A program made the translations under genes and the position numbers. DNA of 64,000 nt from JBLWXV01 sp048267245 (GTDB taxonomy: Bacteria; Bdellovibrionota; Bacteriovoracia; Bacteriovoracales; Bacteriovoracaceae). Below are positions 6,515 through 15,266 of this stretch, in pieces. The DNA lies in the NCBI GenBank assembly GCA_048267245.1, contig JBLWXV010000001.1, forward strand, positions 248,001-312,000. The letters are read 5' to 3'. Position 1 is the first letter of the stretch, and every line of letters begins with the position of its first letter. Under the pieces are notes generated by a model. It was not told where the DNA came from. It saw nothing but the letters and a program-made list of their open reading frames with translations, and did not search any database.

Positions 6515-8359
6515 ATGATTTTTGATGTCGTTGTACTTGGTGGTGGTCATGCAGGTGTCGAAGCCGCTTGGGCCGCCAATCAATACGGACTTAAAGTTGC
6601 GATCTTGACGATTCCGGGTGTTGGCCTTGCCAGTGCTCCTTGTAATCCAGCAGTGGGTGGCGTCGGTAAGGGGCAAGTAGTAAGAGAGCTCGACGCCCTC
6701 GGCGGACTGATGGGGCGACTTGCCGACTTGGCCGGCATTCAGTACCGAGTCCTTAATGAGTCTAAGGGTTTTGCGGTTCAATCAACGCGAGTTCAAGTTG
6801 ATAAAGAAAAGTACTCTGCTTGGGCAGAGAAAATTGTTGCTGAGTCCTCAATTGAAGTGATTCGCCAAAGAGTGATGCGGGTGGAGACCAAGGGGGAAAG
6901 CTTTCTCCTTCACCCTGAAGATGGAGATACTATTCAGGCGCGCAAGCTGGTGGTTACTACGGGAACATTTCTTGGTGGAAAGCTTCATACCGGATCAGAG
7001 CAAACAAGTGGTGGAAGAGTAGGGGTTGTAAACTCTAATGGATTGGGAGATCTATTTTCTAGTGTTAAAACACTGGGAATTCGCTTTAAGACGGGTACAC
7101 CTCCAAGGTTGAGAAGTTCGTCTCTGGATTACTCCCAATTTATTCCTCAGGAAAGTGATCCTAGCGCTCTAAACTTTCACCATGCCCATAGACCGCAAGA
7201 GCGCATTGAAAGACAGGTTTGCTGTTATCTCACGCATACAACTGAGGAAACTCTCTCTGTTATTCGTGAGAATAAGGAAAAATCACCTATATTTAATGGG
7301 CAAATCAAGGGAATTGGTCCTCGCTACTGCCCGAGTATCGAAGATAAGGCCTTTCGCTACCCCGATAGGCATAAGCACCACGTTTTTATCGAACCTGAGG
7401 GGTTAGATTTAGAGACTATTTATCCAAATGGAGTTTCAACGAGTCTTCCTAGGGAAGTTCAAGAGGAATTTCTGCGCAAAATTCCTGGATTAGAAGATTG
7501 TGAGATCGTTATCCCAGGATATGCGGTTGAGTACGATGTAGTGAATACAACTGAGCTCAGTAGAACGCTAGAATATAAAGATGTTCCTGGTTTATTCTTT
7601 GCTGGTCAGGTGAATGGAACCTCTGGATACGAAGAAGCGGCGGGGCAGGGGTTAATAGCTGGTCATAATGCTGCTCTTTCACTGGTATTTCCTGGAAAAT
7701 CACTAATTTTATCGCGAGAAGACTCATATATTGGGGTAATGATAGAGGATTTGGTGACAAATCTTAGAGATGAGCCCTACAGACTCTTTACGGCCAGATC
7801 AGAAAACAGACTCTACATCAGAGAGGATAACACTCTCGAGAGAATTGCACCCTATCGCCTGGGTTTAAATCTTCAGGAAGGTGTGGATAGTTACCTAATC
7901 TCCTATCTGGAAATGGAAAGTCAGCTCGCAACCATTGTTAAGCAGACAATTTTCTCTGCAAAAACTGATAATGATCTTTTTGCCGAACTGGATTTGGGCG
8001 AAATTAAAGAAAATACCACATTAAGCGAAGTTCTTCGCCGTTCACAGCTCAATCCCGTAGAAGCACTAGTAAAGATTCTAGGGAAATATGGGATTTCCTT
8101 TCCAGTTACAGTAATTAGAAATGTTGCCATTAATACCAAGTACGAAGGTTATATCCAGCGTGCCCAGGAGGGAAATGAGCGCATCTTGAAACTTGGTAAG
8201 AGAAAAATTGACTGGGAGAAACTTAGTGGCTTGCCACAAATCTCCAATGAGTGTCGACAGCGCATTCAGAAGATAAGACCTGAGACCTTTTCTGATCTTC
8301 GATTGATAGAAGGTATTAGGCCAGCGACTCTAGCCTTTGTGGCGGGGAGTTTGTCGTGA
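6515..8359 (+). CDS. mnmG: tRNA uridine-5-carboxymethylaminomethyl modification enzyme MnmG (GidA)
   Basis: FAD-dependent partner of MnmE in wobble-uridine modification. The N-terminal Rossmann motif is VVVLGGGHAGVEAA (residues 5-18), followed by the family signatures PCNPAVGGVGKGQ and LGGLMGRLAD. FAD- and partner-contact regions TGTFLGGKLHTG and GQVNGTSGYEEAAGQGLIAG are visible. At 614 residues it fits the family (about 620-630). ATG with TTGAGGAATT ahead. The stop overlaps the rsmG start by four bases (GTGA), implying coupled translation. Confidence 0.97.
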   Translation: MIFDVVVLGGGHAGVEAAWAANQYGLKVAILTIPGVGLASAPCNPAVGGVGKGQVVRELDALGGLMGRLADLAGIQYRVLNESKGFAVQSTRVQVDKEKYSAWAEKIVAESSIEVIRQRVMRVETKGESFLLHPEDGDTIQARKLVVTTGTFLGGKLHTGSEQTSGGRVGVVNSNGLGDLFSSVKTLGIRFKTGTPPRLRSSSLDYSQFIPQESDPSALNFHHAHRPQERIERQVCCYLTHTTEETLSVIRENKEKSPIFNGQIKGIGPRYCPSIEDKAFRYPDRHKHHVFIEPEGLDLETIYPNGVSTSLPREVQEEFLRKIPGLEDCEIVIPGYAVEYDVVNTTELSRTLEYKDVPGLFFAGQVNGTSGYEEAAGQGLIAGHNAALSLVFPGKSLILSREDSYIGVMIEDLVTNLRDEPYRLFTARSENRLYIREDNTLERIAPYRLGLNLQEGVDSYLISYLEMESQLATIVKQTIFSAKTDNDLFAELDLGEIKENTTLSEVLRRSQLNPVEALVKILGKYGISFPVTVIRNVAINTKYEGYIQRAQEGNERILKLGKRKIDWEKLSGLPQISNECRQRIQKIRPETFSDLRLIEGIRPATLAFVAGSLS

Positions 8360-8997
8360 GTTTTTGCGAAAAGTACCTGGATATCGTAAACACGGTCTAT
8401 GCTGGTCTTAATTTAACTCGAATTCTGGATCCTGAAGAATTTCGTATTAAGCAGTATGAGGATTCCCTACTTCCCTTTAAAGAGTCCGAACACTTTAGAT
8501 CCCTAGTTGAGAGTAGGGACATTATTGTGGATGTGGGATTTGGTGGAGGCTTTCCCTTGCTTCCGCTGGCCCATGAAATTGGACCCAAGACATTTACGGG
8601 CTTTGAAGCAAGAGCAAAGAAGTCAAAGGCAGTCAATGACATTGCTAAGCGCATGGGTCTTGGTTATGTTCAGACCCATCACTACCGTGTTGAAGAAATC
8701 CTATTTGATCAAAAGTGCATGATCACCTTTAAGGCCGTGGGTCGCATTGGTGAATTCCTAGCGCGCATCAATACAACTGAGTCTGCCGAAGTCGTGGTGG
8801 TCTTTTATAAGGGTCCCGAGATTCTTCCCGACGAGCTCAAGAACTTCCCTAGGGATTGGGAGATCTATCATCAAGAGCAACTCATGCTTGAAGGTACTGA
8901 GGGTAGAACCTTTGTTTATGCAAAAAAGAAAAATGTTCCACGTGGAACAAAGAATTCTTTAAGCAAAAACCTTGTCAAACTCTCACTGCTTGTTTAA
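8356..8997 (+). CDS. rsmG: 16S rRNA (guanine-527-N7)-methyltransferase RsmG (GidB)
   Basis: SAM-dependent methyltransferase acting on G527 of 16S rRNA. The SAM-binding loop VDVGFGGGFPLLPLA is at about residues 58-72 (family: DxGSGGGFPGxxLA, with Phe replacing Ser here). Length 213 residues is typical. GTG start overlaps the mnmG stop. The C-terminal tail (KNVPRGTKNSL) is encoded by a parS site, so part of the tail sequence is set by ParB-binding DNA. parA follows after 39 bases. Confidence 0.93.
   Translation: MSFCEKYLDIVNTVYAGLNLTRILDPEEFRIKQYEDSLLPFKESEHFRSLVESRDIIVDVGFGGGFPLLPLAHEIGPKTFTGFEARAKKSKAVNDIAKRMGLGYVQTHHYRVEEILFDQKCMITFKAVGRIGEFLARINTTESAEVVVVFYKGPEILPDELKNFPRDWEIYHQEQLMLEGTEGRTFVYAKKKNVPRGTKNSLSKNLVKLSLLV
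8934..8949. promoter_or_regulatory. parS: parS centromere site (ParB binding), copy 2, inside rsmG
   Basis: A second perfect TGTTCCACGTGGAACA, identical to copy 1, lies within the last 17 codons of rsmG and about 90 bases upstream of parA. In rsmG it encodes Asn-Val-Pro-Arg-Gly-Thr. Confidence 0.92.
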
Positions 8998-9036
8998 ATC
9001 TATTCATAGAGATTTCTTTGTCGAGAGAGGGCCTAA

Positions 9037-9855
9037 ATGGCTAAAATTATTGCTTTAATGAATCAGAAGGGCGGCGTTGGTAAGACTACTACAGCTGTCA
9101 ATCTTGCGGCGTGTCTAAGCGTGGCTGAAAAGCGCGTGCTATTAGTTGACTTAGATCCTCAGGGAAACGGAAGTATCTCAGTTGGTCTCAATAAAGATAA
9201 TTTTGCAGACGCTAATATCTATCACGCCTTAATTGGTGAAAAAGATATACGCGATTGTATCTATAAGACTGAACTCCCTTTCTTGGATGTTTGCCCCTCA
9301 GAAAATAACCTTTCAGGCGCTGAAATTGAACTTGTGAGCGAGTTTGCACGTGAGGCTAAGCTCAAGGCTGCATTCTCTACAGTTCAAGCGCTCTACGACT
9401 ATATTCTCATCGACTGTCCACCTTCACTTGGACTGCTCACGGTGAACGCACTTAACGTCGCCAATTCTTATATTGTTCCTATGCAAACTGAGTATCTTTC
9501 AATGGAGGGCTTGGCCCAGCTCATGAGAACGGTGACTCTGATTAAGAATTCTCTCAATCCCGCGCTTGAGATGGACGGCATTGTGCTCACGATGTTTGAT
9601 TCACGCGCCTCTCTTAATAAACAAGTGGTGGAAGAAATTAAAAATCACTTTGGCGCCAAAGTTTTCGAATCAATTATTCCAAGAAACGTGAAGCTTGCTG
9701 AATGTCCTTCATTTGGTAAGCCCATTATTCTCTACGATATTGAATCAAAAGGCAGTGAAGCTTATTTGAATTTGGCCAAGGAAGTGCTTTTGAAGGAACG
9801 CCAAAAGCAAGCCGGAGTTCAACAAGATCTCGGCATCTCTCCACAAGCACATTAA
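9037..9855 (+). CDS. parA: Chromosome partitioning ATPase ParA (Soj)
   Basis: Deviant-Walker ATPase that coats the nucleoid and moves ParB-parS complexes. The deviant P-loop KGGVGKTTTAVNLAA begins at residue 11, with DLDPQGNGS and the Walker B-like DYILIDCPPSLGLLT. At 272 residues it is a typical short chromosomal Soj-type protein without the N-terminal HTH of plasmid ParA. It sits directly upstream of parB (10 bases) and between parS sites and the bactofilin gene. In relatives, Soj can also affect DnaA activity; that is inferred only. Confidence 0.96.
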   Translation: MAKIIALMNQKGGVGKTTTAVNLAACLSVAEKRVLLVDLDPQGNGSISVGLNKDNFADANIYHALIGEKDIRDCIYKTELPFLDVCPSENNLSGAEIELVSEFAREAKLKAAFSTVQALYDYILIDCPPSLGLLTVNALNVANSYIVPMQTEYLSMEGLAQLMRTVTLIKNSLNPALEMDGIVLTMFDSRASLNKQVVEEIKNHFGAKVFESIIPRNVKLAECPSFGKPIILYDIESKGSEAYLNLAKEVLLKERQKQAGVQQDLGISPQAH

Positions 9856-9865
9856 GGATTAATTT

Positions 9866-10786
9866 ATGGCCAAGAAAATAGCACTAGGTAAAGGTATCGC
9901 TTCACTCATTCAAGAAACTCCCAACGAGATTCTCAAGCAGAGTTTAAAAACTGTTGAAGAGGAAGCGGCAAAAGCAAATAAAGCAGAAGTTGTGGCCACT
10001 GGCCCTTTGATGATTCCTATTTCAAAGATTAAGGCGAACCCAGGTCAGCCCAGAAAAATCTTTAAGGAAAAGGAACTCGAAGAACTTTCACAATCAATTA
10101 AAGAAAACGGAATTATTCAGCCACTCGTTGTGGTTGAAATGACTGACGGTGGCTTTGAACTCGTCGCTGGTGAGCGCCGTATGCGCGCAGCCAAGAGAGC
10201 GGGTCTAGAGCACGTTCCAGTCGTGGTGAAAAAGGCGACCGATAAAGAGAAGATGGTCATGGCCATCATTGAAAACGTTCAGCGCAGTGATCTCAACTGT
10301 GTTGAAGAAGCGCTTGCGTATTACCAATTGATGGAAGACTTTCAACTTACTCAAGAAGAAGTTGCTAAGAAGCTTGGTAAGGAGCGCTCAAGTATCGCCA
10401 ACTACCTGCGCATTCTTAAACTTCCAAGAGAAGTAATTGAAAAGCTTCAAAAAGAAGAGCTCTCATTTGGTCACGCGAAAATTCTCGCAGCACTAAAAGA
10501 GCGCGAACAGGTTATTCGCCTCGCTAATGAGTGTGTACTCAATTCACTTTCAGTGCGTGAACTCGAAGCACTTTCAAAGAAGACTAATAAGCCGAAAGTG
10601 GCAAAAGAGACAAATCCCTTCTATAATGAAAAGCTTGAAGACTGCCGTGAAAAGTTAGAGCGCTCCACAGGCTTTCACTTCCAAATTAAGTCTAAGAAGA
10701 CGGGACAAGGTCAAGTTGTGCTTAAATTTAATAATGAGGCAGAATTCAATGATATTTATGAATATCTGCTCAAGCGCAGCAATTAG
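9866..10786 (+). CDS. parB: Chromosome partitioning protein ParB (Spo0J)
   Basis: CTP-dependent clamp that loads at parS and spreads. After a 50-residue N-terminal ParA-contact tail, the ParB/sulfiredoxin domain shows NPGQPRKIF and the CTPase motif GERRMRAA (102-109), then ENVQRSDLN. A helix-turn-helix (LTQEEVAKKLGKERSSIANYL) recognises parS, and a C-terminal dimer domain follows. The 306-residue length is standard. Two parS sites are within 3.4 kb upstream. The start is 10 bases after parA. Confidence 0.96.
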   Translation: MAKKIALGKGIASLIQETPNEILKQSLKTVEEEAAKANKAEVVATGPLMIPISKIKANPGQPRKIFKEKELEELSQSIKENGIIQPLVVVEMTDGGFELVAGERRMRAAKRAGLEHVPVVVKKATDKEKMVMAIIENVQRSDLNCVEEALAYYQLMEDFQLTQEEVAKKLGKERSSIANYLRILKLPREVIEKLQKEELSFGHAKILAALKEREQVIRLANECVLNSLSVRELEALSKKTNKPKVAKETNPFYNEKLEDCREKLERSTGFHFQIKSKKTGQGQVVLKFNNEAEFNDIYEYLLKRSN

Positions 10787-10792
10787 GAAGTC

Positions 10793-11128
10793 ATGAAAAA
10801 AGATTCAGAGATTAGTGCGATCATTGAAGAGGGTTGTAAATTTGAAGGCAACCTCTCTTTTAATGGCGTAGCGCGTATCGCCGGCATTGTGAATGGAAGT
10901 ATCTTTTCAAATGACACAGTGATTATTTCTGAGGGTGCCGTGATTAACGCGGACATTAATGCCAATATCATTCTTATCTCAGGTGCAGTGAAAGGTAATA
11001 TCAAGGCCTCTAGCCGTGTGGAGATCATTAAGCCCGCACGCTTTGAGGGCACTATCACTGCTCCAAGTCTAATCGTGGAGGAGGGCGTTATCTTCCACGG
11101 AACCACGAAAATGAAGGATAAATCCTAA
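10793..11128 (+). CDS. Bactofilin (polymer-forming cytoskeletal protein)
   Basis: A 111-residue protein made almost entirely of short beta-helix repeats (GVARIAGIVNGSIFSNDTV, EGAVINADINANIILISGAVKGNIKA), the DUF583/bactofilin fold. Bactofilins form non-polar filaments that position cell-wall enzymes or, in myxobacteria, scaffold ParABS. It begins 6 bases after the parB stop, which supports a role with the segregation machinery here, as reported for myxobacterial BacNOP next to parAB. That role is inferred. Confidence 0.88.
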   Translation: MKKDSEISAIIEEGCKFEGNLSFNGVARIAGIVNGSIFSNDTVIISEGAVINADINANIILISGAVKGNIKASSRVEIIKPARFEGTITAPSLIVEEGVIFHGTTKMKDKS

Positions 11129-11160
11129 CAATCTAAGTCGCCGTATTTAGCGCATTCTCC

Positions 11161-11197
11161 TTGACGATTTTGGCCCCTACGATTATTTATTAGGGGC
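11161..11197 (+). promoter_or_regulatory. Candidate atp-operon promoter overlapping an inverted repeat
   Basis: TTGACG (11161-11166), a 17-base spacer and TATTTA (11184-11189) form a possible promoter. The 7-bp inverted repeat GCCCCTA (11173-11179) / TAGGGGC (11191-11197) overlaps it. It lies between the bactofilin stop and the first atp gene. The hairpin could instead terminate the par transcript, but no T-run follows. Promoter and terminator readings cannot be separated by eye. Confidence 0.4.
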
Positions 11198-11268
11198 TAT
11201 TGGCCAGATACTTTTTACGATCCTAGGAAACTAGGAAGCGTCTTTTACAATTTAGGGGAACTCTAAGC

Positions 11269-11712
11269 ATGCAAACGATCCTTAACATCTTTATTTCACT
11301 TGGTGTTGATCAGACCGTCTTCATCCAATTTGCCCTCGTTGTTGTTCTTTATTTCATTCTCAAATTCACCTTCTTTTCTAAACTTCAGGAAGTGATGGAT
11401 ACACGTGAAAATAAGACGACAAAGATGGAGTCTGGAGCTAATAAAAAATTTACTGAAGCCGAAGCGCTTGCAGCTAAATACCGCGCTGAAATCGAAAAGA
11501 CAGATGCGGAAGCTCTAAACATCATTACGTCAAAGAAGAATGAAGTTCTCTCTGCTCAGAAAACACAAATTAAGAGCACTGAAAAGGCACTTAATAGTGA
11601 GTATGAAACAAAGAGAAAAGAACTCGAAGCCGAATACGCAGAGAAGAAGACGGCCATTCTTGCTCAAGCAGATTCACTTTCAAAAGATCTTGTACAAAAA
11701 ATTCTACAATAA
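11269..11712 (+). CDS. ATP synthase F0 subunit b' (first of two b-type stalk subunits)
   Basis: Peripheral stalk component that keeps F1 from rotating. One N-terminal membrane helix (about residues 18-36, VFIQFALVVVLYFILKFTFF) is followed by a long charged coiled coil rich in Ala/Glu/Lys. Length 147 residues. No signal peptide is seen. It heads the operon, ahead of a second b-like gene, so stalks are probably b/b' heterodimers as in phototrophs and many deltaproteobacteria. AGGGGAACT precedes the ATG. Assignment as b' rather than b rests on order and length. Confidence 0.8.
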   Translation: MQTILNIFISLGVDQTVFIQFALVVVLYFILKFTFFSKLQEVMDTRENKTTKMESGANKKFTEAEALAAKYRAEIEKTDAEALNIITSKKNEVLSAQKTQIKSTEKALNSEYETKRKELEAEYAEKKTAILAQADSLSKDLVQKILQ

Positions 11713-11727
11713 TAAGGATGCACTAGA

Positions 11728-12273
11728 ATGTTTTTTAAAACACTCGCACTCATCTCAACTGTAATCGCCTCTGGTGCAGCACTCGCTGCAGAGGGCGGAC
11801 ACGGTGGTGGTCACATTATCGATCTTCTTCCAAAAGTTGTTAACTTTGGACTCGTCTTTGGATTCATGCTCTGGAAAATTAAAAAACCAGTTTCAGATAT
11901 GTTTACAAAGAATTCAAAAGACGTTGCCTCACTCTTTCAAGTGGCTGAGCAGAAAGATAAAGAAGCTCAAATCAAGCTTGAAACTTATGAGAAGAAACTC
12001 TCTAACCTTGCAGCTGAAAAGACAAAGATCATTGAAGATGCAAAGTCAGAAGCTAGTGCCTTTGAAAAGAAAACGGCGAATGAAACAGCTGCTACTTTAG
12101 AGAAAATGAAAAAAGATACGGCCGCAAAAGTTCAAGCAGAACAGAACTCACTTACATCGAAGTTAGGTGCGGAACTTATTGAAGAAGTAATTGCAAAGAC
12201 TAAGACAACTGTTAAGTCGAGCAAAGACAATCAAGACAAAGCAACTAGCAAATTGATGGCCCAACTGTCATAG
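11728..12273 (+). CDS. atpF: ATP synthase F0 subunit b
   Basis: Second stalk subunit. The N-terminus looks like a cleavable signal peptide (MFFKTLALISTVIASGAALA) followed by a Gly/His-rich stretch and a membrane helix (VVNFGLVFGFMLWKIKKPV), then a long coiled coil. The same signal-peptide-plus-b layout is known from other deltaproteobacterial ATP synthases. Length 181 residues. It lies 15 bases after b' and 12 before atpH. Confidence 0.85.
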   Translation: MFFKTLALISTVIASGAALAAEGGHGGGHIIDLLPKVVNFGLVFGFMLWKIKKPVSDMFTKNSKDVASLFQVAEQKDKEAQIKLETYEKKLSNLAAEKTKIIEDAKSEASAFEKKTANETAATLEKMKKDTAAKVQAEQNSLTSKLGAELIEEVIAKTKTTVKSSKDNQDKATSKLMAQLS

Positions 12274-12285
12274 GAGTACGAGCTC

Positions 12286-12825
12286 ATGCGCGAACAGATT
12301 ATTGCAAAAGCCTATGCCCAATCAATTCTTGAACTATCAAAAGATCAAGGAACTGATGTGGCGACAGAGATGACAAAGTTTAACGAAGTCATCAATAAGA
12401 ACAACGACCTTGAAAATGTTTTCTTCCTCGATGTTTTTACACCAGAAGAAAAAATGGCCGTAGCTTCTGATATTATTTCAAAGCTTAATCTCTCTAAGCT
12501 CTTTAATAACTTCTTTATGTTCTTGATCCAGGAAAAGAGACTTCCAATCTTCCCTTTGATCTTTAAAGAAGTAATTGTGATTGATGATCACAACAAGGGC
12601 TTCCTAAGAGGAACAATTGAAGGATCTGGCTCAGAAGTTTCAGCAGACTTCAAAGAGAAGATGAAAGCTTACCTCGAGAAGAAGCTTGGTCAAAAGTGTG
12701 ATCTCGATTACAAGCAAAACGATAAAATTACGGCCGGTTATAGAGTGACAGTGGAAGACCTTCAGTTGGATGCTTCACTAGATAATCAACTAGATAAACT
12801 TAAGAACTCAATCATTAACGCTTAA
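12286..12825 (+). CDS. atpH: ATP synthase F1 subunit delta (OSCP)
   Basis: Links the peripheral stalk to the top of F1. The 179-residue protein begins AKAYAQSILELSKDQG, the conserved RYAxALFELA-like helix, and has the family's six-helix N-terminal domain followed by a C-terminal domain. It sits between atpF and atpA, the standard position. The RBS is GGAGTACGAGCTC ahead of the ATG. Confidence 0.92.
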   Translation: MREQIIAKAYAQSILELSKDQGTDVATEMTKFNEVINKNNDLENVFFLDVFTPEEKMAVASDIISKLNLSKLFNNFFMFLIQEKRLPIFPLIFKEVIVIDDHNKGFLRGTIEGSGSEVSADFKEKMKAYLEKKLGQKCDLDYKQNDKITAGYRVTVEDLQLDASLDNQLDKLKNSIINA

Positions 12826-12856
12826 TTAGAGCGAAACGACTTATAAGAGGTACATC

Positions 12857-14365
12857 ATGTCCATGAACCCCGAAGAAATTACCAGCATCATTAAGGAGAG
12901 AATTTCAAATTTTGAAACTCGCCTTCAAGTAGACGAAGTAGGAACTGTACTCACCATCGGTGACGGTGTTGCCCGCGTTTTTGGTCTTAAAAACGTTATG
13001 TCAGGGGAACTCGTTGAGTTCGAAACAGGAACTAAAGGGATGGTTCTTAACCTTGAAACAAACAACGTAGGTGTTGCTGTTCTTGGTGAAGATACAGGTA
13101 TTAAGGAAGGTTCAACTGTTAAGAGAACTGGTAACATCGTTGAAGTTCCAGTTGGTGACGCTCTTCTTGGTCGCGTAGTAAATGCTATCGGACAAGCGAT
13201 TGACGGTGCCGGCGAAATTTCTTCTAAAGACTTCCGTCGCGTTGAAACTAAAGCTCCTGGCATTATTCCTCGTAAGTCAGTTCACGAGCCAATGCAAACA
13301 GGTATTAAAGCTATCGACGCCATGATTCCAATCGGTCGTGGTCAGCGCGAGCTCATCATTGGCGATAGAAAGACTGGTAAGACAGCAGTTGCTATCGATA
13401 CCATCATCAACCAAAAAGGTAAGAACGTTGTTTGTATCTACGTAGCCGTAGGTCAAAAGCAATCAACAGTTCGTCAGGTTCAGCAAAAGCTTATTGAAGC
13501 TGGCGCTATGGACTACACAATCATCGTTTCAGCGACAGCTTCAGAAACGGCTCCACTTCAGTACCTTGCTCCATACACTGGTTGTACAATGGGTGAGTAC
13601 TACAGAGACAGCGGACGCCACGCTCTTATCGTTTATGACGATTTGACTAAGCAAGCTCAAGCTTACAGACAGATGTCACTTCTTCTTCGTCGTCCACCAG
13701 GCCGCGAAGCCTTCCCAGGGGACGTTTTCTATCTACACTCACGTCTACTAGAGCGTGCTTGTAAACTTAACGACGACCTCGGTGCTGGTTCAATGACTGC
13801 TCTTCCAGTTATCGAAACTCAAGAAGGTGACGTTTCTGCTTACATTCCTACCAACGTAATTTCGATTACAGATGGTCAGATCTATCTTGAATCAGATCTT
13901 TTCAACTCTGGTATCCGTCCAGCCGTTAACGTTGGTCTTTCGGTATCAAGGGTAGGTGGTTCTGCTCAGATTAAAGCGATGAAGAAAGTAGCTGGTACAC
14001 TTCGTCTCGATCTAGCTCAGTACCGTGAACTTGCGGCCTTCGCTGCTTTCGGTTCTGACCTCGACGCTGCTACGAAGAGACAGCTTGACCGTGGTGAGAG
14101 ACTCGTTGAGCTCTTGAAACAAGGTCAGTACGCTCCACTAGAAGTTATCGATCAGGTACTCGTGATCTTCGCTGCTACTAAAGGTCTATTTGACTCAGTT
14201 CCAACAGCGAATATCCAACAGGCTTCAAAGGATCTCGTAGATCACTTGAGAGCGAAACAAGCTGGTCTTGTTGCAGAAATCACAGAGCAAAAAGCAGTTA
14301 ACGACGCCAATGAGCCGAAGTTAATTCAAGCTATTAAAGATTTCGTAGCATCAAGAAAATACTAA
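12857..14365 (+). CDS. atpA: ATP synthase F1 subunit alpha
   Basis: Non-catalytic nucleotide-binding subunit of the F1 hexamer. P-loop GDRKTGKT at residues 169-176. Other family signatures: VGDALLGRVVNAIGQAIDG, GECTMGEYY-type region (CTMGEYYRDSGRHALIVYDDLTKQAQAYRQ) and SGIRPAVNVGLSVSRVGGSAQ. Length 502 matches the family exactly. Codon use is strongly biased toward GGT/GTT/CGT-type codons compared with neighbours, consistent with high expression. Confidence 0.98.
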   Translation: MSMNPEEITSIIKERISNFETRLQVDEVGTVLTIGDGVARVFGLKNVMSGELVEFETGTKGMVLNLETNNVGVAVLGEDTGIKEGSTVKRTGNIVEVPVGDALLGRVVNAIGQAIDGAGEISSKDFRRVETKAPGIIPRKSVHEPMQTGIKAIDAMIPIGRGQRELIIGDRKTGKTAVAIDTIINQKGKNVVCIYVAVGQKQSTVRQVQQKLIEAGAMDYTIIVSATASETAPLQYLAPYTGCTMGEYYRDSGRHALIVYDDLTKQAQAYRQMSLLLRRPPGREAFPGDVFYLHSRLLERACKLNDDLGAGSMTALPVIETQEGDVSAYIPTNVISITDGQIYLESDLFNSGIRPAVNVGLSVSRVGGSAQIKAMKKVAGTLRLDLAQYRELAAFAAFGSDLDAATKRQLDRGERLVELLKQGQYAPLEVIDQVLVIFAATKGLFDSVPTANIQQASKDLVDHLRAKQAGLVAEITEQKAVNDANEPKLIQAIKDFVASRKY

Positions 14366-14386
14366 TTACGAATTAGGAAAGTCGAA

Positions 14387-15256
14387 ATGGCGAATATAAA
14401 GGACCTAAAAAAGAAAATTAAGAGTACCAAGAGTACTCTTAAGATTACTACAGCGATGAAGCTTGTTTCAGCTGCAAAGATGAACAAAGCTCAGCACGCT
14501 ATTTTGAGCGCTCGTCCTTACGCCGCTGAACTCGAGAAGACCATTCGTACAGTGTCGGCCCTCGTTAAGGACTACTCTCACAATTATCTTGAAGAGAAAA
14601 AAGATATCAAAAGAGCAGTCCTACTGGTCGTCTCTTCGAATAAAGGTCTCTGTGGTTCATACAACTCACAGATCATCAAAAAAGTTTCTAAATTTCTTAA
14701 AGAAACTGATCTCGACTGCAAAGTTTACTTCATCGGTAAGAAGGCAAGAGACATTCTTAAGAGTGAAGTAAATGAAGGCAAGCACTATCAATTTGATAAG
14801 GCTGAACCTTCATTTGTAGAAATGAGTGAAGTGGCCAAGGAACTTGGTTCACTTTTTGAAACTGGTGAAGTTGGGCGCGTAATGATTGCCTACAACGTTT
14901 TTCACTCGGCAATCAGCACTGAGGCGACAATTAAACAAGTTCTTCCTTTCTCTCTGTCAAAAGAAGAGAAAACAGAACTTCAAGAAAAGTTTCCTTTTGA
15001 TTTCAAGTATGAGCCAGAGCCAAAAGATATTTTGGACACCCTCATTCCTGATGTCTATGTGAGCGCAGTTTGGACAGCGATGCTAGATGCATTCGCTGCT
15101 GAACACGGATCGCGTATGTCGGCGATGGATAATGCCACCGGCAACTGTAAGGATGCGATTAGAAGTCTAACACTTAAAATGAATAAGCTGAGACAAGCTG
15201 CCATTACAACCGAACTCATCGAAGTTGTATCTGGTGCTGAATCTCTAAACGCTTAA
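14387..15256 (+). CDS. atpG: ATP synthase F1 subunit gamma
   Basis: Central rotor shaft. The N-terminus MANIKDLKKKIKSTKSTLKITTAMKLVSAAKM and the C-terminus rich in ASRMSAMDNAT-like sequence (GSRMSAMDNATGNC ... LRQAAITTELIEVVSGAESL) are the two coiled-coil halves conserved in all gamma subunits. Length 289. It lies between atpA and atpD as usual, 10 bases before atpD. Confidence 0.97.
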   Translation: MANIKDLKKKIKSTKSTLKITTAMKLVSAAKMNKAQHAILSARPYAAELEKTIRTVSALVKDYSHNYLEEKKDIKRAVLLVVSSNKGLCGSYNSQIIKKVSKFLKETDLDCKVYFIGKKARDILKSEVNEGKHYQFDKAEPSFVEMSEVAKELGSLFETGEVGRVMIAYNVFHSAISTEATIKQVLPFSLSKEEKTELQEKFPFDFKYEPEPKDILDTLIPDVYVSAVWTAMLDAFAAEHGSRMSAMDNATGNCKDAIRSLTLKMNKLRQAAITTELIEVVSGAESLNA

Positions 15257-15266
15257 GGAGCGAACA

